DNA from: Enterobacteriaceae bacterium LSJC7
GTDB taxonomy: Bacteria; Pseudomonadota; Gammaproteobacteria; Enterobacterales; Enterobacteriaceae
Assembly (NCBI GenBank): GCA_000302695.1
Contig: AMFN01000003.1
Location: 310,001 to 374,000 of the forward strand
Length of the DNA: 64,000 nucleotides
Direction: 5' to 3'
Both the position numbers and the translations under genes were made by a program. Numbering within the stretch: position 1 is the first letter of the stretch; each line of letters starts with the position of its first letter. The notes below the pieces were generated by a model. The model was not told the origin of the DNA. It did no database searches and was given only the letters and a program-made list of their open reading frames with translations. Shown one piece after another: positions 8,491 through 17,691 of the stretch.

Positions 8491-8982
8491 TCAGGCAGTA
8501 ACACGCTCATTCCAGGAGTCAGAATGAATGATGTTGCCATCTTTGTAAGTCCAGGTGATTTTCTCGTAGCGCAGCTCCACCTCTTCCAGGTGGTTGTGCT
8601 TCTCTTTGGCCGGATCTTTCACGTCGTACATAACCGGCGCAACTTTTACGACCTTGACGTTTTCCAGCTTGGTGTTGAAGTACTCAACTTCCTGCCCGGC
8701 GTCGTCAATTTTGTACCACTTAAATTCAGCCGCTTTCAGCGTCTGACCCGTCGTGACAGCTTTGTAGAGATAAGGGCTTGAGGCATCTATCTCTTTAGTG
8801 AATTTGAACGGCGTGTGTACACGGGTACCGGTCAACTTACCGGTATTGTTATCCGTCGGAATGTAAAGGTTGTGCTGTTGTGCAACAACTTCGATGCTAC
8901 CTTCACGATCTTTAACATCGACTGAACCTTTAATTTCCGCTCCGCCGTCATCCTTTAGCCAAAGGTAAACAGGAATTGCCAT
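8491..8982 (-). CDS. hcp: T6SS tube protein Hcp
   Basis: The 163-residue protein matches Hcp (TssD). It has the N-terminal MAIPVYLWLKDDGGAEIKGS, a central TPFKFTKEIDASSPYLYKA motif and the C-terminal EKITWTYKDGNIIHSDSW. Hcp forms hexameric rings that stack into the T6SS tube and carry small effectors. The ATG follows directly on the stop codon of the upstream gene (TAAATG) with GGAG in front, so translation is probably coupled. No C-terminal toxin extension is present; the length is that of a plain tube subunit. Confidence 0.95.
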   Translation of the reverse strand: MAIPVYLWLKDDGGAEIKGSVDVKDREGSIEVVAQQHNLYIPTDNNTGKLTGTRVHTPFKFTKEIDASSPYLYKAVTTGQTLKAAEFKWYKIDDAGQEVEYFNTKLENVKVVKVAPVMYDVKDPAKEKHNHLEEVELRYEKITWTYKDGNIIHSDSWNERVTA

Positions 8983-10692
8983 TTAATTCTCCTTGATTAA
9001 CGTTGAGTCTTCACCTTCTGTTGGTGAAGTGGATTCAGTCCTGTCCTGACAGGCATCTGCCTGCGGTACAAGGCTGATTTCGACACGGCGGTTAAGCTTG
9101 CGCCCTTCCGGTGTGTCGTTGGATTCAACAGGCCGACTCGCGCCATACCCCTGAACCGCAAAACACCCTGGCGAAACGTCACTGGTCGCCAGCATCCAGT
9201 CGCGTACCGCTTCAGCACGCTTGAGTGAAAGCTGTTGGTTTGCTCTGGCATCCCCGGTATTGTCCGTATGCCCTGAGACCACTATCAGCCATCCCGGCCG
9301 CGCTTTAATATTCAGTAGCGCATCCACCAGAATTTTGGTTGAACCTTCAATCAGTTTTGCTTTGCCAGTGTCGAACAACGCCATGCTGTCCAGACGTACG
9401 GTATCAGGTGCCGACTGCACAATAACCGGAGCCGGCGGTGGTGGAGGTGCCCAATTATTGACCGCCGTACGAAGGAGCGGCAGCAACCGTCCCCCCTGGA
9501 ACATCCCCATCGAATAACGCATCGGGGCTCCCTCGCGCTGCCATTCGTCCAGCAGTAGCGCATCAGCACGTAACCGATTTTGTGCCAGCAGCTTAGGCTG
9601 TGCAGGCTCGCCGATAAGCCGGTCATAAAGCATGAGATGGTCGCTGACGTTACGAATCAACCGTTGGTTATTGATATACGATGCCAGCATCGCCAGAACC
9701 AGGAACAGACCCAGTAACAGCCCTGCCAGACCGCACTGGCGTTCAACACGGCTCAGGCCAGAACGCACAGGCAGTACCGATAACAGCGGATCTGGAAATG
9801 GCAGTTCGCCCTCTTTCTTTTCATGAGAAGGGACCAGCGATGTGATATTTGCGACATTACGCTGCCAGTCGTTATTGGCCCGTGCGGCGAACGGCGAAAG
9901 ATGCCATATCCACAGGCAGGGTAAAATCGGCCTTGCGTCACTCCCGGCAGCGCTAAATACGCCAAATATGCGCGACTCCGCCCAGGCGACTGCACCGTTA
10001 AGCCAGAGTGTCTGACTAAAACGCGACTGGCGAGAAATAGGCTGGGCGCCCCAGTCGCTCAGTGGGATCCCGACTTTGCTGTCGCGCCATATTTGCATCT
10101 CATCGTTGCCAGCAAGGCGCGTAAACCAGCGCGCATCGCTGGCGTAATCCGCGTCAGGTGGATTGACGTAACAACAGCCCCATACAGGCAAGTCACCCGG
10201 TAACCAGTGACGGCAAAGCGAAATCCCACGGCGCCAGGCATGCATTTTCTGCATAAATTCGTCGCCATCCTGATGGCGCTCCGGTGCGACGATCATCATG
10301 ACCGAGACTCGCCAGATAAGCCCCGGGCGAGCCATAGACAAGCGCTGCGCCATAAGCACTAACTGCTCTGGATCAGAAACACGCAAATACCAGCCCTGCT
10401 GGGCCTCGCGGACGTGCAGCTCGCGAAATAAAACTTCACTGTCGCCACAGGCCAGCACAATAGCGCCCTGATAAGATTCTGGCGGCAGCCTTGCATCGTC
10501 AAATTCTGATGCAGCTTCCTGAAGCTTGCATGTGCGTCGCCAGCGCCAGAAAATCCAGCCACCAGCAAGAACAACCACCAACGCTGTCAGTGTCCACTGA
10601 GAGCCTCTTGATAACGGCCAGAACCCCCAGAAAAGCAGCAATGCCAGTGTCGCGCTAAAAACCCCCGGCCATACCTGGCTGAGTATTCGCAT
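8983..10692 (-). CDS. T6SS membrane protein with C-terminal OmpA-like peptidoglycan-binding domain
   Basis: The 569-residue protein has two N-terminal membrane helices (about 10-28 and 33-50), a large cytoplasmic or membrane-proximal region, a third helix around 325-345 (GLLLGLFLVLAMLASYI), and a C-terminal OmpA/MotB domain (about 430-545: VVSGHTDNTGDARANQQLS, RAEAVRDWM, LNRRVEISL). Such proteins usually anchor the T6SS membrane complex to peptidoglycan, like TagL or the OmpA-tailed TssL forms. It sits directly after tssL (TAAATG) and before hcp, a position seen in other enterobacterial clusters. It does not replace the large TssM protein, which has a NTPase domain not seen here. Confidence 0.82.
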   Translation of the reverse strand: MRILSQVWPGVFSATLALLLFWGFWPLSRGSQWTLTALVVVLAGGWIFWRWRRTCKLQEAASEFDDARLPPESYQGAIVLACGDSEVLFRELHVREAQQGWYLRVSDPEQLVLMAQRLSMARPGLIWRVSVMMIVAPERHQDGDEFMQKMHAWRRGISLCRHWLPGDLPVWGCCYVNPPDADYASDARWFTRLAGNDEMQIWRDSKVGIPLSDWGAQPISRQSRFSQTLWLNGAVAWAESRIFGVFSAAGSDARPILPCLWIWHLSPFAARANNDWQRNVANITSLVPSHEKKEGELPFPDPLLSVLPVRSGLSRVERQCGLAGLLLGLFLVLAMLASYINNQRLIRNVSDHLMLYDRLIGEPAQPKLLAQNRLRADALLLDEWQREGAPMRYSMGMFQGGRLLPLLRTAVNNWAPPPPPAPVIVQSAPDTVRLDSMALFDTGKAKLIEGSTKILVDALLNIKARPGWLIVVSGHTDNTGDARANQQLSLKRAEAVRDWMLATSDVSPGCFAVQGYGASRPVESNDTPEGRKLNRRVEISLVPQADACQDRTESTSPTEGEDSTLIKEN

Positions 10693-11349
10693 TTACGCCA
10701 TCCCTGTCAGTTGTGATACCAGGCCCTGCAATGTTGTTGATAGAAAAAACCACAGTGCTGCCAGCACAATCACGCCGCTAATCCAGCCAAACCACCAGCG
10801 TCCACGACCGGATCCAGCTCTTGTGGATGCTGCAATCACCGGCATGTCGGCGGTCAGGATGAAAGGTGGAACCTGCTGGCTTAGCGCTTGCAGGATATCC
10901 TCACGTCTCTCATCGCCCTGCTCGCGATAACGCCCAACAAAACCCAGCGCCAGCGCACGATAAAAGCAGGACAGTACAGCCACATCCGGCGCAGGTACGC
11001 GCAGCTGATCTTTAATGCGCTCCCACAGCTCTTCACCTGCGTTGAGCGTATTAAAATACTTTGCCTGCAATGGCGAGAGCAGCCATTTTTCCGAACCACT
11101 GTCATGACGCTTGCGGTTGAGGACGCTTTCATCCAGCAACGCACACTGGGTATAGGTCATATGCTCAATGCTCGTTTCGCTAAAACCGGCGTCCCTGAGT
11201 TCCTGTCGAGCCTTATCGACCCATCCACAGGCACGGCTATACATCTCGTCGCCATTATCAATAATCTGGCCATTACGTAGCTGACTAACCATCAACCAGG
11301 TGGGCCAGAAGATACTGTCGATTTGTTTCGTAATATCTTTATTGTTCAT
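10693..11349 (-). CDS. tssL: T6SS membrane-complex protein TssL (DotU family)
   Basis: The 218-residue protein has a helical cytoplasmic DotU domain (FWPTWLMVSQLRNG, TYTQCALLDESVLNR, AVLSCFYRALALGFVGRYRE) and one C-terminal membrane anchor (GVIVLAALWFFLSTTLQGL). TssL normally pairs with TssM and TssJ in the trans-envelope complex; neither partner is in the window. Its start overlaps the tssK stop by four bases (ATGA), and its own stop touches the next start, which indicates one tightly coupled operon. Confidence 0.92.
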   Translation of the reverse strand: MNNKDITKQIDSIFWPTWLMVSQLRNGQIIDNGDEMYSRACGWVDKARQELRDAGFSETSIEHMTYTQCALLDESVLNRKRHDSGSEKWLLSPLQAKYFNTLNAGEELWERIKDQLRVPAPDVAVLSCFYRALALGFVGRYREQGDERREDILQALSQQVPPFILTADMPVIAASTRAGSGRGRWWFGWISGVIVLAALWFFLSTTLQGLVSQLTGMA

Positions 11350-12683
11350 GTGCGCAGTACCGCAAACAGTTCCAGCTGAACTTCACCTAATGAACCCGGC
11401 ACGTAAAACGCGCAGTTGCCTGCATCCAGCATGCTCTTGCCTGCTGCGGTCGCAACGTCCAGCGCGAAATACTGGTTTTCCAGGCGCAGAGGTATTGCCG
11501 CAGGCACGTGGGATAGCGGCTTAAGCGGTACACCGCTGAGCGCCACGTTTACCACATCCGCGACCTCTTCCCGGCTGCCTGCTTTACATAGCAGCGGGAA
11601 TTGTGTCTGGAGCAGATGAGCCGGGAGAGAAGATCGAACCGACAGATAGAAATCCGCATCTTCGCGCAGCCTGGAATCGTGGAGATCGCCACGCCAGAAG
11701 CTACCTTCACGCGTGAGATCAATCGTGATAACGCGCGACGGCAGGCCGGTTTCCAGCAATTCAAATAACAGCGTAACGAGCGGTGGGAAAACATGCTCGG
11801 GTGCTTCATGGCGATAAAGCGGGATGGCGTCACCGTCGCGTTCAAGTGAAAAGGTCAACAGGCCTCCTGCCAGCCGGGCAAGCTCGCGCCACAGCAGTTC
11901 AGGATGTCGTCCAGGGTTTTGCAGCAATTCGCGCAGCACAGGTTCGGCACTGTTAAGTGAATTTAACAGCCAGAACAGAGATACGTCGGCAACGGCAAAA
12001 TCAGCCATGCGCGCGTTGCTTTCCCGGCGCATGTTCATTAACCGCTGGCGGCGCGCGCGAACGCGGTGTAGCAATTCCGTCACAGCACCAAGAAGCCAGG
12101 GGCTGGCACTCATTGTCAGCATCGGTGGGATGAACGTATTATCGAACTCCCATATTCCCTGCGCATTACGGACAAGGCGAGCGACCGGACAGGTCAGCCA
12201 GGCATCGTTTTCCTGATGGGCGAAGCGCAGCGTTGCCGCATTGCGTAGCACAGCAAGTTCCGTGCGCTCGTAACCTGCCAACTCCTGTACAGATATCCAT
12301 TCTCGCTTCCAGCGGCGTGGGCGCTCGCCTTCGCCGCCTTCATCAAGATTACCGCCGCTTGCGTTGAGCAGCGGCAGCGCCAGGACAACATCAACATGAC
12401 TGCGACCGTCCAACTCATTAAGGTCAACGGCAGGCGGCAGATTGTCGGCCTGTTCGCTGTCAAACATGGTGCCATCAGCAAATCTGACCACCATTTTCAC
12501 CGGATGCAGCCGAGAGACGACCAGCGCCCCCTGATCGAAGGCGACATCCACCACACCCCACGGTGACGCTATCGACATTCTTGCAACGGAATCTGCAACC
12601 CAGGCATCCCAACGCGCCTGTTGCTGGAACTGTTGTGGGGCCAGGAAGGCCCCATCAGTCCACAAAGGACGGTAAATCTTCAT
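11346..12683 (-). CDS. tssK: T6SS baseplate protein TssK
   Basis: The 445-residue protein begins MKIYRPLWTDGAFLAPQQFQ, the family's recognisable N terminus with the FLAPQQFQQQ motif. It shows the shoulder/head pattern of TssK, with AVTELLHRVRARRQ in the middle and LRLENQYFALD in the C-terminal half. TssK connects the baseplate wedge to the TssM/TssL membrane complex. ATG 12683 has a strong GGGAGGTGGGG ribosome site; the longer frame upstream overlaps tssC and lacks family similarity. Confidence 0.92.
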   Translation of the reverse strand: MKIYRPLWTDGAFLAPQQFQQQARWDAWVADSVARMSIASPWGVVDVAFDQGALVVSRLHPVKMVVRFADGTMFDSEQADNLPPAVDLNELDGRSHVDVVLALPLLNASGGNLDEGGEGERPRRWKREWISVQELAGYERTELAVLRNAATLRFAHQENDAWLTCPVARLVRNAQGIWEFDNTFIPPMLTMSASPWLLGAVTELLHRVRARRQRLMNMRRESNARMADFAVADVSLFWLLNSLNSAEPVLRELLQNPGRHPELLWRELARLAGGLLTFSLERDGDAIPLYRHEAPEHVFPPLVTLLFELLETGLPSRVITIDLTREGSFWRGDLHDSRLREDADFYLSVRSSLPAHLLQTQFPLLCKAGSREEVADVVNVALSGVPLKPLSHVPAAIPLRLENQYFALDVATAAGKSMLDAGNCAFYVPGSLGEVQLELFAVLRT

Positions 12684-12693
12684 CCCCACCTCC

Positions 12694-14238
12694 CTATGCT
12701 TTTGCCTTTGGCATCTGGGAGACCAACGACAGGTTGACGTCCATGCCTTCCACCTGGAAGTGCGGCACGGCATACAACTTCACGCGGAAAAAGCCCGGGT
12801 TGTCTTCAATATCCTCAACCACCACTTTTGCATCACGCAGCGGATGCGATGCCTGAAGATCGTCGCCCGGATCGGTCATTTCCGTCACCAGACCGCGAAC
12901 CCAGTTGTTCAGTTCAAGCTCCAGCAGACGACGGTCTTTGGTCGTACCGATGTTTTCACGTTGAATCAACTTCAGGTAATGCGCGATACGTGACAGCAAG
13001 AAGATATACGGCAGTCTTGCGTTGATGCGGCTGTTAGCCGTTGCATCAGGCGTGTCATACAGCGCAGGTTTCTGCGAGGAGTTAGCCGAGAAGAAGCAGG
13101 CGTAATCACGGTTTTTGTAGTAGGACAGCGGGATAAAGCCCAGATTAGCGAATTCAAACTCGCGAGTTTCCGGGATCATCACCTCAGACGGGATCTTGAC
13201 CTGATTACCGGTGCCCAGATCGTAAAGGTGAATCGGAAGATCGGTAACCGCGCCACCGGCCTGCGGCCCACGAATCTGCACACACCAGCCATTTTTGATA
13301 AAGCTGCGCACCATATTGGCAGCGAAAGCAAACGCGGCATTGGTCCAGAGGTATTTCTCGTGATCTGGCCCTTTCACCTCTTCCATGTAGTTGAAGCTAC
13401 GCACCGGCACCGTATCTGGACCATACGGCAGACGCCCCAGCACGCGAGGCATAGTCAGACCGATATAGCGAGAATCATCGGTATCGCGGAACGATTTCCA
13501 TTTGATGTATTCGGCGCGGTCAAAATAGTTGCCAATATCTTTAATGGCCGACACTTCTTCCATGTTGTCTTTGAGGAAGAATTTTGCGCCAACAGCACCA
13601 ATAAATGGCATGTGGGCAGCCGCAGAGACTTTGGAAATGTTACGCAACAGCGCCACGTCTTGTGCACTGGCGTCAAACTCGTAGTTGGAAATCACCGCAC
13701 CAATGGGCTCTCCGCCTGGTGTGTCGTATTCGGCGATATAGGTGTGACGATACAGGCCGCTCTGAATCACTTCCGGGCAGTCTTCGAAGTCCTGGCGCAG
13801 GTCTTCTTTCGACACATCCAACAGTTCAACTTTCACGTTAGCGCGAAAATCCGTGCGATCGACCAGGAACTTCAGCCCACGCCAGACAGATTCCACTTTC
13901 TGGAACTCAGGATGATGCATAACGGCATCCAGCTGGCGGCTAATCTGCTGATCAAGTTCTGCGATATGGTGATCGAGCAGTGTTTTATCCAAACGCTCAA
14001 CCTTCTGACCAGACTGCTTCAGGCGCTCCAGAAAAACCTGAACTGCAGCAGTTACACGCTCGTCCGCACTGGTTTCTGACAGCGCATTGTTGTCCTGAAA
14101 GGCATTTAAATCAGCCAGTTCTGCAACAGGCGTCAGGTTGATTTTGCTAAACAGGGAAGCATAAACGCCGCTAGCAGCGTCCTGTTCCAGCACAGTCGTA
14201 CTTTGCCCGGAGGCGAGATTTTCGGTATTGGCAGACAT
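12694..14238 (-). CDS. tssC: T6SS sheath protein TssC (VipB)
   Basis: The 514-residue large sheath subunit has the conserved stretches QLDAVMHHPEFQKVESVWRG, GEPIGAVISNYEFD, VAAAHMPFIGAV-type and FIKNGWCVQIRGPQAGG. With TssB it builds the contractile sheath around the Hcp tube. ATG 14238 (MSANTENLAS) is preferred to the in-frame ATG at 14244 because GAGAGA lies at better spacing. There is no sign of frameshift or truncation. Confidence 0.95.
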   Translation of the reverse strand: MSANTENLASGQSTTVLEQDAASGVYASLFSKINLTPVAELADLNAFQDNNALSETSADERVTAAVQVFLERLKQSGQKVERLDKTLLDHHIAELDQQISRQLDAVMHHPEFQKVESVWRGLKFLVDRTDFRANVKVELLDVSKEDLRQDFEDCPEVIQSGLYRHTYIAEYDTPGGEPIGAVISNYEFDASAQDVALLRNISKVSAAAHMPFIGAVGAKFFLKDNMEEVSAIKDIGNYFDRAEYIKWKSFRDTDDSRYIGLTMPRVLGRLPYGPDTVPVRSFNYMEEVKGPDHEKYLWTNAAFAFAANMVRSFIKNGWCVQIRGPQAGGAVTDLPIHLYDLGTGNQVKIPSEVMIPETREFEFANLGFIPLSYYKNRDYACFFSANSSQKPALYDTPDATANSRINARLPYIFLLSRIAHYLKLIQRENIGTTKDRRLLELELNNWVRGLVTEMTDPGDDLQASHPLRDAKVVVEDIEDNPGFFRVKLYAVPHFQVEGMDVNLSLVSQMPKAKA

Positions 14239-14273
14239 CAGCATTCTCTCTCTTCAAAATCCATGTAAAAGAA

Positions 14274-14771
14274 TCAGACTTCTTTAGGCGCAATGGCATT
14301 CAGTTCACGACGCAGTTCGTCGCTGAGCGCCGGGTCTTTGAGGATGTTTTCCAGTTCTTTACGGAAAGTGACGTTATCAAGAAGATTGGATTTGAGATCG
14401 CGCAACAAATTGCGCATCGACAGCATTGCGCGCAGTTGAGGAAGCTGACGCGCCACCTGCTCTGGGTGGAAATCCTTCATAGAGGAGAAAGTCAAATTGA
14501 CGTTTGTTTCGCTGCCGTCCCCGGCCAGGGTATCCGGTACAGCGAGAGTGACAGAGGGGCTGAACTCGGTAAGCACATTATCGAAGTTATTTTTATCGAC
14601 ATTGACTTTTTCACGCTCGGCCAGCGGACGCTGCTCCTGTCCGTTACTGAAATCGCCAGTGACCAGCAGCTTCAACGGCAGCTCAACCTTTTTCTGTGCG
14701 CCACCCGTATGCAGGTCCAGCTTAATATTGACGCGAGCCTTAGGTATTTCAGACTGAAAACTTTGTGACAT
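14274..14771 (-). CDS. tssB: T6SS sheath protein TssB (VipA)
   Basis: The 165-residue small sheath subunit has the N terminus SQSFQSEIPKARVNIKLDL, the LPLKLLVTGDFSNGQE segment and the REKVNVDKNNFDNVL motif that interlocks with TssC. It is the first gene of the leftward operon. The ATG is preceded by AGGGA. The upstream gap is nearly 900 bases and contains the expected promoter region. Confidence 0.95.
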   Translation of the reverse strand: MSQSFQSEIPKARVNIKLDLHTGGAQKKVELPLKLLVTGDFSNGQEQRPLAEREKVNVDKNNFDNVLTEFSPSVTLAVPDTLAGDGSETNVNLTFSSMKDFHPEQVARQLPQLRAMLSMRNLLRDLKSNLLDNVTFRKELENILKDPALSDELRRELNAIAPKEV

Positions 14772-15428
14772 AGTAGCTATCCCTAACGAAATCTATTTTT
14801 GATTACGTACTATCGCCAGACAACTGGCGCCCAGGAATAATGGCACCCGGGTGCTTTCCCAAAACGTTTTAAATAGAAATTAATATATCCAGCGATAGTA
14901 CAGGAAATCCCACTTTCGAAAATGAATCACGATATTTCCGAAAGTACTACGCGGTAGACCAGAGAATAGATAGAAAGATGCACTCGCAGCACACTGCGCT
15001 GCAACACTCTGACATTTCAATGATCTGCTGATAAAATACAGATAATTCGTAGTGTCGACAAGTGTTTTAATTTCGACTCAGCGACGAGGGTAACAATAAA
15101 AAAAATACTATTAAAACTAATGGGAAAAACCGGAAAAAACAGGCCAAAAAGACTAAAAAACAAGATTATCATCTTCACTGCACACTATTTTAAATTCACT
15201 CTATAAATACATATAAATTAATATATTCACTCTACAAATACATTACTCTCTTCTCTTTTATTACCCTGAATAATAGCGTATCAAAATTGCGTATTTTTGC
15301 CTGAAGAACAACGATGACTTTGAACACACAAATCGTGCTTTTTCCCTTGTTCGGTACATTTCGCGGCAAAACTGCGCATTTGCGCGCTCAAATGCTGTTT
15401 TTAATTTCTTTCATTGATGAACCTGGCT
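14772..15428. other. AT-rich regulatory gap between tssB and pykF
   Basis: No credible gene is visible on either strand; stops are frequent in all frames. The segment around 15085-15260 is extremely AT-rich (long A runs, TAAATACATATAAATTAATATATTC), as expected for curved or H-NS-bound DNA. It must hold the promoter of the leftward T6SS operon, but I could not fix one with confidence. ATATTC-type units recur at 15200-15245. Confidence 0.6.
14843..14854. promoter_or_regulatory. Perfect 12-bp palindrome upstream of tssB
   Basis: GCACCCGGGTGC is self-complementary over all 12 bases, about 72 bases before the tssB start. It is GC-rich inside AT-rich surroundings, which suggests an operator. The binding protein is unknown. 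Confidence 0.35.
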
Positions 15429-15462
15429 TATACTAGCCCCAGTTTGAACTTGAATGGTTTCA
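15429..15462 (+). promoter_or_regulatory. pykF promoter -10 and Cra (FruR) operator
   Basis: TATACT at 15429-15434 fits a -10 element with a poor -35. TGAATGGTTTCA at 15451-15462 is an inverted repeat (TGAA-N4-TTCA) matching the Cra consensus. Binding just downstream of the start would block transcription, as known for pykF in E. coli, where fructose 1-phosphate relieves repression. A long 5' leader of more than 200 bases follows. Confidence 0.8.
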
Positions 15463-15677
15463 GCCACATTGAATTACGCCTTCTCCCTCTCCCAGGACAG
15501 AGCCAGTCGACCCGCTGCCCCTCCGGCGCACATTCTTCTGCACGCTTCAACTCTGTCACCTATCCTTGAGAGTGTGGCACCTCAGTTTACGCACTACAGA
15601 TTCTGGTTTTGGCACGACCACCAGGGCGCGCCAAAACCCAACTTCCCCATCCTTCACAACTTAAGACTAAGACTGTC

Positions 15678-17090
15678 ATGAAAAAGACGAAAATTGTTTG
15701 CACCATCGGCCCGAAAACCGAATCAGAAGAGATGCTGTCCCAGTTGATGGACGCCGGCATGAACGTGATGCGCCTCAACTTTTCTCACGGTGACTATGCC
15801 GAGCACGGTCAGCGCATTAAAAATCTGCGCAACGTCATGGCGAACACGGGTAAAAAAGCCGCCATTCTGCTGGACACCAAAGGTCCTGAAATTCGCACAA
15901 TGAAGCTTGAAGGCGGCAACGATGTTTCCCTGAAAGCTGGCCAGACGTTCACCTTCACTACCGATAAATCCGTTATTGGCAACAGCGAGACGGTTGCCGT
16001 GACTTATGAAGGTTTCACCAGCGACCTGTCAGTTGGCAACACGGTCCTCGTTGACGATGGCCTGATTGGTATGGAAGTCACTGCCATTGAAGGTAACAAA
16101 GTCGTCTGTAATGTTCTGAACAACGGCGACCTGGGCGAAAACAAAGGCGTTAACCTGCCGGGCGTTTCCATTGCGCTGCCAGCACTGGCTGAAAAAGACA
16201 AAAAAGACCTCATCTTCGGTTGTGAGCAAGGTGTGGACTTCGTTGCCGCCTCTTTTATCCGTAAACGCGCCGACGTTGTCGAAATCCGCGAGCACCTGAA
16301 AGCTCACGGCGGTGAAAACATCCAGATCATCTCCAAAATCGAAAACCAGGAAGGCCTGAACAACTTCGACGAAATCCTTGAAGCGTCTGACGGCATCATG
16401 GTGGCACGTGGCGACCTGGGCGTAGAGATCCCGGTTGAAGAAGTTATCTTCGCGCAGAAGATGATGATTGAGAAATGTATCCGTGCGCGCAAAGTGGTTA
16501 TCACTGCAACTCAGATGCTCGACTCCATGATCAAAAACCCGCGTCCTACCCGCGCGGAAGCCGGTGACGTGGCAAACGCCATCCTCGATGGTACCGATGC
16601 CGTGATGCTGTCCGGTGAGTCTGCAAAAGGTAAATACCCGCTGGAAGCGGTGACCATCATGGCAACTATCTGCGAACGTACCGACCGCGTGATGGGCAGC
16701 CGTCTGGATCACACCCAGGACAGCCGCAAGCTGCGTATTACTGAGGCCGTGTGCCGTGGCGCCGTTGAAACTGCCGAAAAACTGGAAGCACCGCTGATTG
16801 TTGTGGCAACCCAGGGCGGTAAATCTGCCAAGTCTGTACGTAAATATTTCCCTAACGCGACCATTCTGGCGCTGACCACCAACGAAATCACTGCCCGCCA
16901 GCTGGTGCTGAGCAAAGGCGTGGTGCCGCAGTTGGTAAAAGAAATCGCGTCTACCGATGATTTCTACCGCCTGGGTAAAGAAGTGGCGTTGGAAAGCGGC
17001 CTGGCCCGTAAAGGCGACATCGTGGTAATGGTTTCCGGTGCGCTGGTACCGAGTGGCACAACAAACACCTCTTCTGTGCACGTGCTTTAA
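15678..17090 (+). CDS. pykF: Pyruvate kinase I
   Basis: The 470-residue enzyme converts phosphoenolpyruvate and ADP to pyruvate and ATP in glycolysis; the E. coli type I enzyme is activated by fructose 1,6-bisphosphate. The N terminus [15 protein letters not shown], the substrate loop [13 protein letters not shown], the catalytic lysine in [10 protein letters not shown] and the signature GVEIPVEEV are all present. The length equals E. coli PykF. The frame is open upstream to 15609, but ATG 15678 gives the standard start. It is followed by a strong terminator and then lpp, as in E. coli. Confidence 0.98.
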   Translation: MKKTKIVCTIGPKTESEEMLSQLMDAGMNVMRLNFSHGDYAEHGQRIKNLRNVMANTGKKAAILLDTKGPEIRTMKLEGGNDVSLKAGQTFTFTTDKSVIGNSETVAVTYEGFTSDLSVGNTVLVDDGLIGMEVTAIEGNKVVCNVLNNGDLGENKGVNLPGVSIALPALAEKDKKDLIFGCEQGVDFVAASFIRKRADVVEIREHLKAHGGENIQIISKIENQEGLNNFDEILEASDGIMVARGDLGVEIPVEEVIFAQKMMIEKCIRARKVVITATQMLDSMIKNPRPTRAEAGDVANAILDGTDAVMLSGESAKGKYPLEAVTIMATICERTDRVMGSRLDHTQDSRKLRITEAVCRGAVETAEKLEAPLIVVATQGGKSAKSVRKYFPNATILALTTNEITARQLVLSKGVVPQLVKEIASTDDFYRLGKEVALESGLARKGDIVVMVSGALVPSGTTNTSSVHVL

Positions 17091-17118
17091 TAAATACGTT
17101 AACAGAGTCGATTATTAA

Positions 17119-17150
17119 AATGCGTCCTTCGGGACGCATTTTTTATTTTA
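17119..17150 (+). terminator. pykF terminator
   Basis: AATGCGTCC-TTCG-GGACGCATT, a 9-bp stem with a stable TTCG tetraloop, is followed by TTTTTATTTTA. Confidence 0.92.
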
Positions 17151-17327
17151 GCGGTAGGCCTTAATCAATAAAAAAGCAAATTGGTTTTTACTATCCACTT
17201 ACGCTAAAAACAAAGATTAACCCGATTAAAAAACACTGTTTTCACTTAGTTTTTTACGCCTTTTGTGGCAAGTCGCTGCTTCTTTGAGCGAACGATCAAA
17301 TTTAAGCTTAATCCCAACAAAAAAATA

Positions 17328-17356
17328 TTCTCAACCGAAAAAACTTTGTGTAATAC
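17328..17356 (+). promoter_or_regulatory. lpp promoter
   Basis: TTCTCA (17328-17333), a 17-base AT-rich spacer and TAATAC (17351-17356) correspond closely to the very strong lpp promoter of E. coli. The AT-rich upstream stretch and the 5' leader ending in GAGGGTATTAATA are also conserved. Confidence 0.85.
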
Positions 17357-17389
17357 TTGTAACGCTACATGGAGATTAACTCAATCTAG

Positions 17390-17638
<249 letters not shown>

Positions 17639-17651
17639 GAGTACCGGTAAT

Positions 17652-17682
17652 AAAAATGGCGCACACAGTGCGCCATTTTTTT
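17652..17682 (+). terminator. lpp terminator
   Basis: AAAATGGCGCAC-ACA-GTGCGCCATTTTTTT gives a strong stem flanked by A and T runs. It also serves the convergent ldtE gene, whose stop lies 10 bases further on. Confidence 0.92.
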
Positions 17683-17691
17683 ATCTGTTTT

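Noticed and set aside
13228-14079. 283-codon open frame on the plus strand opposite tssC
   Set aside because: Antisense to a clear T6SS gene; no ribosome site and no recognisable domain.
14841-14855. Sigma-54-like TGGCAC...TGCT element before tssB
   Set aside because: The GG-GC spacing is one base short, the orientation faces away from the operon, and the palindrome explains the bases.
16029-17081. 350-codon open frame on the minus strand opposite pykF
   Set aside because: It mirrors a highly biased core gene, has His/Gln/Phe-rich composition typical of antisense translation, and resembles no family.
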